Source: Stomorhina lunata
Lineage: Eukaryota; Arthropoda; Insecta; Diptera; Rhiniidae
NCBI GenBank assembly: GCA_933228675.1
Contig: OW121744.1
Location: forward strand, 61,793,928-61,857,927
DNA: 64,000 nt
Direction of reading: 5' to 3'
Part shown: positions 59,031 to 64,000 of the stretch, in pieces
Numbering within the stretch: position 1 is the first letter of the stretch
How the letters are laid out: every line of letters starts with the position of its first letter
Notes under the pieces: model-generated
Database searches by the model: none
What the model was told of the DNA's origin: nothing
Seen by the model: the letters and a program-made list of their open reading frames with translations, nothing else
Program-made: the position numbers and the translations under genes

Positions 59031-60118
59031 TGCAAAAAATAGAAGATGTGATCCTAAAACGATGAAATTTGGAATACTTGTTCAGTTTTATATAGATAAA
59101 AACAATTCAAAAATTTTCGAAATCCGTCGACTTCTTGGGGTACCTGCCTTGGACCCTTTTTTAATCTATTTTTCTTCTCAATGTACAGAATTTGATGAAA
59201 CTCAACACTCGTCCATTAATAAATTCTGAAAAAGGTCCACTAATTTTGGTTGAAATTTGTCGACTCCTTGTACCCCCAATTTTCACCTATTTTTATTTTC
59301 ATATGAAATTGCATACTAGAGCGTCCCGACTTATGTTTTTTTTTTCGAAACTGTCTCAAAGCAATATTGCACTCGTCTATAAATTAAATAAAAACGAGCT
59401 GTAATAATTTTGAAATTAGTCGACTGCTTGGGGTAACTGCTTTGACCCAATTTTTCACTTATTTTTCTTCTCATTATATAAGCCGCAATTTTCATCTGAA
59501 TTTAATAATTGACGGCACACGCCTATTCTTCTTTTTCTGTCATCCTTGACTCCCAGTGGAGCATAGGGCCTCATGTCTATTAGTTCACCCAAAAGGGAGC
59601 TATACTAATTTTGGTTGAAATTTGTCGACGCCTAGGGCTACCTCCCTTGAACTTCCGCTTAAATGCAATTTGATTAAAAAGTTAAGCCTTAACGACTGTA
59701 ACACTTTTGCTTAAATTATGCCCAACAATTTATGTGACTTTTTTCAGAAAATTTTAAACTTTGTTCTACTATCGATAAATTTCTGTGAATTTTTTTCGCT
59801 CAATCTAAAGAAGGTAGAAGCATTGAGCAAAACCGAACCAACTTAGTTTTTGTTCAAAGAAAAACGAAAACATTGTATTTTGTAGAGCTTTTTAGATTCC
59901 TGATATCTCCTAAACTATGTACGGGATTTAGTTATTTCTCTGCAGATCTAAACCAAGATTCTGTATCTGTATCTATGAAAAATTTCATCACTTTTAGTTT
60001 TAGAACATTAAGCACACTTTAATGCCTTTTTTATAACTTTTTCTTAAAAATAATTATTGATCCTTAATATCTAGACTCTTCTCTAAAGAACTTCATCGTT
60101 CGATTTTCAAAAGCGTTG
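59031..60118. other. Non-coding sequence
   Basis: Apart from a 40-bp RTE-like terminus at 59533-59575, nothing is recognised. Repeated phrases 'gaaatttgtcgactcctt', 'gaaattagtcgactgcttgg' and 'gaaatttgtcgacgcctagg' (near 59254, 59413 and 59620), each followed by 'ggtaactgctttga'-like text, suggest an old repeat of about 160-205 bp. Confidence 0.4.
59533..59575 (-). pseudogene. Terminal scrap of an RTE-like element
   Basis: 'gtcatccttgactcccagtg' plus 'gagcatagggcctca' is the reverse complement of the 3' end of the element ending at 42725. Confidence 0.8.
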
Positions 60119-61639
60119 CACAGTGGTTTACGGACGCTTTTTTTTGGAAATAATTCTGTAACTTTTGAACGACTGGAGATATTTGAATGAAATTTGACAT
60201 GGTGGTAGTCAAGGAGTATTTGAGTTGGTTTTTAAAAGCACTGGTCCATGAGGGGTCGGGAGAGTGATTGATGGACCTTCAAAGTTGGTCACCTCGGGTG
60301 TTCGATTTTTTTAAAAATTCGCCAAAAATCCATTTATGTATGGATTGAAAAGAAATTTTAAACTTAAGTTGTCCTTGAGAAGATCTACAAAAAATATGCT
60401 TAAATGTGTAGGTTATCTCCTTTGGATTTCGAGATATTTGGGTAAAAAGGAATTTTTAGGTTGATTTTTTACCTCTTTTTTTAAGCTTTTTTTGATCTGG
60501 TGGACGCATCTGAGGACCAAAAATTTTTTAAGAATATTCTTTAAATTTGTAATAAAATTCTGAATAATTTTTGTGCAAGTTAGTTACAGAAATCTTCTTT
60601 TGTTTAAAAGTTAAAAATATTCAAAGTTGAAACTTACAAAAAATTTCGCTTTTTTTTTAGTTTTTCCCCAAAAGATAGCTATATTTTTTCACTAATAAAA
60701 AAATATTTTCTTAAGAAACATAAAAAGATTTTTAAAGTTTTTAAAAGAAAACATAATGAGAATGCGTATAAAACAAATTTCTTGCTAATTGGACTTTTGG
60801 TCCTCGCACATGTCCTCTCCAAAAAATGGCAATTTGTAAAAAAAAAAATTAGTTTAAACAAAAATTTCTCAAAAGGCAAAGCACCGATTTGAAAAAAATT
60901 ATAATGTTCATATTTTCCAATATATCTGTTATTGATTAGAAAAGTTTTTTCTGAAACGCGCTGCAAATAGAGACAGTGTTGCCATATTTGTAAAAAAACT
61001 CATTTTTTGAAACACCTTTTTCCCCAGTTGGGAATTGGGGAATTTTTAAGTTAAACTTGGGAATTTTTTTTAGTCTATTGCTTTTACATCTTATTGGTCT
61101 ACATTACTACAAAATTTCATTGTAATATCTTTATCCATGTCATTTCCACAGAATATCAAAGATTAAAAATATTTTCCTTAAAAAAGCAGAAAAACAATTT
61201 TTTTTTGTTTTACGATACAAAGTGTAAAAAAAGTAACGCACTTAAAAAAAACTTTTACTTAGTGCTAATCTCCTAGTCTTTCCCGATCTAATGATACTAA
61301 ACATGTATATAAAGCATTAATACCGAGTCTTAAAAAACTCTGAAAACTTTGGCCCCCGTAGCATTTTTACACTGTTTATTTAAATATAAGTGATGAATTT
61401 GTGCATATAAAATTAATAATCATACTCAAATATTTCACTATAAGATGACAATGATCCTTCGATAACAAACAAATATTTTTTTATTTTTTTAAAGAAAATA
61501 TCATGAGGATTTATGAAATATCAAAATGTAAATAATTTGTACTTATATTAAAAGGTGAAATACATTTTATTGAAGTATTTGTAGTTAAAGTTTAAACTTA
61601 CAGTTTTTATTACATATTTATATAAAAGTAGTTATTTAC
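60119..61639. other. Non-coding region, perhaps the 3' part of a Transib element
   Basis: CACAGTG at 60119-60125 has the form of a Transib terminus / RSS heptamer. The sequence to 61639 is non-coding, rich in A/T runs, with GC-richer islands near 60230-60300. No alternative end was found nearer to the gene. The right end of the element would lie outside the window. Confidence 0.25.
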
Positions 61640-63675
61640 TTAATTTTTATTTTCAGTAAAATAATCAGTACAATCTATTATATCAAGAACCTCTTCCAGG
61701 TGTTCGTTTTCAGAAGTTTTTGTATAACTGCTCCACCATTTCTTTCTTATCGTTGATAGAGCAGGATCAGAAGACAACAAGAGATAATTTATTAGATCCT
61801 GATTTTGCGATTTTCTTGAGCATTTTCTGGTATTAAATAGTTGGATATACTTGAAATCTGAATTCCGCGCTTCCTGGGCCTCTTCTGTCAGTTCACCAAG
61901 TGGGAGAAGATTTGATTCAATTATTTTACGACCATGTTGAAGGACTTTATGAACTGTTGGTGTAATTTCTTTCCAGTGATACAAATGTCGTATACGAGTT
62001 AACGCGTTGAGGGCATAGCAATGAAATTTTTCAGCATTTATTTGATATTTGCTATTTATTGCCGATAATATTACGTAACATTTACGAAGAACTTCCTCAT
62101 CAATTCCAGTAATCTTTGAAGTTGTTTCATAATTTTCAAAGAATCGCCTGGCCGTATTACCATCGTTTGTACTGCCATATCCTACAAGTGGTTTGTCTAT
62201 GTTTAGACCCGTCATAGTTTTGAATTCTTCCTGAATCCTTTTTTTTCACTGGATCTCATTTCAATCAGTTCCTTATTATTTCTCACGGATTTTAGCTGAT
62301 TATCAGGTATATTCCTATATTTCAGATCATATGCTATATGTAGCATAAATTCTAAAAATCGGATACGTGCATGTAGGGGCGATATACCAAATTCCAGAAC
62401 CTCTTGATTAATTGCAGTACTAGCTGATGCATCTTCTGAAGTTTGTAGAAATTCCGATTTCTTCTTTCCGCATAATGAGCATTTCCAAGTTGAATGGGTT
62501 TCCGTTATAGCGTTGCTTACTTTTCCATCTATCATTGTCAATTGAAGCTCAAAATTTACATTAATCAAATATCCATGTATGTCTATGCAGACTGGACTCA
62601 AATTGTCTATTGAATATTTGATATCATCAACCCAATTTTTTGTGCTTGCTGCATTTTCTTTTAAATATTCGAATCTGATCGGTCTGCAAAATGCCTTTGA
62701 TCCTGGAGATGTGTTAACCCACACATATTCAGTACGCTCTTTTGATGTGGATGGTTCAGAACGATTCTTTCTTAATCTTAGTGGTACTAGGGATGCCATA
62801 AAAACGCTTCTGTAGTCATTTGTGTTCTGATGAGATGTTGATTGTTTGTATTCCGGTAATCCAGATAAACCGTCACATCCCCATTTACATATTAAAGTTA
62901 AGTCCTTGTTGTCAAGTTTCTTGGCTTCTTCTTCAGACAATGTAGTAGATATCAGCCTTGATGCCGTATTTTCCAATAATTTTGATAAATCCACAGATGC
63001 ACTTTCGTCTCCTATCACGTTTGTTGGTATTAAGTTTTTTTTGGTTTTTAATAACGCATTATATCCTGGTAAAATTGAGTGTCCTTTGTCTCGTAATGCC
63101 TTACAGAGTTTAATATATTTATTTTTACTCAATTTCAACTCGAGCATAAGAGCAAGTGCTTCTTCCTCCGAAAATTCTGATTGAGAAGAAGGAGTTGGTA
63201 TACTCTTAATAATTCGCTTAAGACGTTTAGGAGAAGCCTCTGGGAGAATATCTGCTATTTGTTTAGCTTCAGCTGGTTGATTATTTCGTTTGAGCACTTC
63301 CTTAAAGGAATCTTTGATTTCAGTATCCGAATGAGTAGAAAGAACTTCGGATAATCGCATCTTTTTAGATCTTTCTCCGAGATCATCATAGTTTTTTAGA
63401 GGGGCTCCAGCACCAGAAGTTTTAAGCTCAATTGAGTCCTTCAGCCAGTCTTTAAATTTAGATTCAAATCTTTTTAAACAGTAATTAACCGACTTAATTT
63501 TAAGTTCAAATAACTTTACAAATTTTACGACTTTGTCTTCCTCACTATTGAGAATCATGGAGTTAGTTTGACTTTTAGCATATCGCATGATTATTTTAAT
63601 TTTTTCTGCTCTCGAACTGCTTGGTTGTTCAAAAAGAATATCGCACAACACTTTAAATTCCAATGTTATAGCCAT
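61640..63675 (-). pseudogene. Transib transposase (RAG1-related), one frameshift
   Basis: Two overlapping minus-strand frames, 63675-62212 (487 aa) and 62215-61640 (191 aa), together cover a full-length Transib transposase (about 680 residues). Signatures in order: CKWGCDGLSGLPEYKQ (D268), FMASLVPLRL, FCRPIRFEY, LTMIDGKVSNAI (D383), a CSLCGKKK zinc-binding CxxC, FGISPLHARIRFLEF, then in the second frame GSTNDGNTARRFF, HKVLQHGRKII, GELTEEAQEARNSD and LLLSSDPALS. Transib is the DNA-transposon superfamily from which the RAG1 core is thought to derive. The frames meet at a run of eight A (plus-strand T run 62239-62246). A one-base change there would explain the break, either a mutation or a homopolymer error. 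I could not place the third catalytic acid with confidence. Confidence 0.88.
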
Positions 63676-64000
63676 GATGTTTTAACTGTTAATAGCAGTT
63701 ACATTTAAAACTTTCTTTTTTATATTAAAAAAAAACATTTTTTATATATACCTGTATCCAAAGAATAATAAAGAAATCAATGAATTAATGTATTTTTTAC
63801 CTCTAAAAATAGGTGCATATATAACTCAACCAATATGTGCGTCTCGTAAAACCTACCTGTATGGAGGTGAGTAACCATATCCTTTCTGACCATTATGAAA
63901 AACCCAAGTTGTAACAATTTTTACCTATTGCATTAACTTTCACATTAAAAAACATTTTATAACCTTAACATAATTTTGCAATTTTTTCAAATACACCAAT
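63676..64000. other. 5' flank of the Transib gene
   Basis: AT-rich, non-coding; no CACWRTG-type terminus seen before the window edge, so the element likely continues beyond it. Confidence 0.45.

Noticed and set aside
62205..62250. Programmed frameshift in the Transib gene
   Set aside because: An A run followed by an ATG overlap could suggest this, but Transib proteins are made from one frame; mutation or homopolymer error is simpler.

Overview
The window reads as an AT-rich stretch of a fly nuclear genome. The three host genes (a TMEM223 homologue, Nop10, and the ATF7IP/MCAF1 homologue windei) have short introns with GT-AG borders. The repeats include DD41D rosa-type mariners and a mini-me-like family carrying (TA)n and GTCY tracts, both described from Diptera. 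I infer a higher dipteran, possibly a calyptrate such as a blow fly or house fly relative; the species cannot be read from the sequence.

Layout. 0-1 kb: a retrotransposon RNase H scrap and a mini-me-like piece. 1.24-2.93 kb: an apparently intact Tc1-like element ending about 100 bp before the TMEM223 start codon. 3.0-4.2 kb: TMEM223 (+) and Nop10 (-), convergent, with crossing poly(A) signals. 4.2-27.7 kb: no protein gene found. This stretch holds a 138-nt near-perfect hairpin, a smaller fold-back, a (TA)n tract, decayed transposons and, most strikingly, three diverged direct copies of a 3-5 kb unit. Each unit carries the same candidate core promoter (Inr plus correctly spaced DPE), a 130-146 nt candidate first exon ending in a splice donor, and downstream YY1/PHO-like motifs. 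All three point toward windei.

27.7-32.3 kb: windei, four coding exons, 1360 aa, the predicted cofactor of the H3K9 methyltransferase SETDB1/Eggless. 33-64 kb: a repeat graveyard with several resolvable nestings. These are a 5'-truncated non-LTR element inside another with a 10-bp target duplication; retroelements inside a hAT-like shell with an 8-bp duplication; one RTE-like element inside another; a tRNA-Val-like SINE inside a mini-me copy; and a TIR element with tRNA-like segments inside a mini-me relative. Two rosa transposase copies are present, one open and one broken. The right edge holds a Transib (RAG1-related) transposase interrupted by one frameshift.

The host genes show no operon-like linkage. 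The most interesting regional idea is that windei, a heterochromatin gene, sits downstream of a triplicated promoter/first-exon module. That is inference from sequence comparison by eye and needs transcript data.
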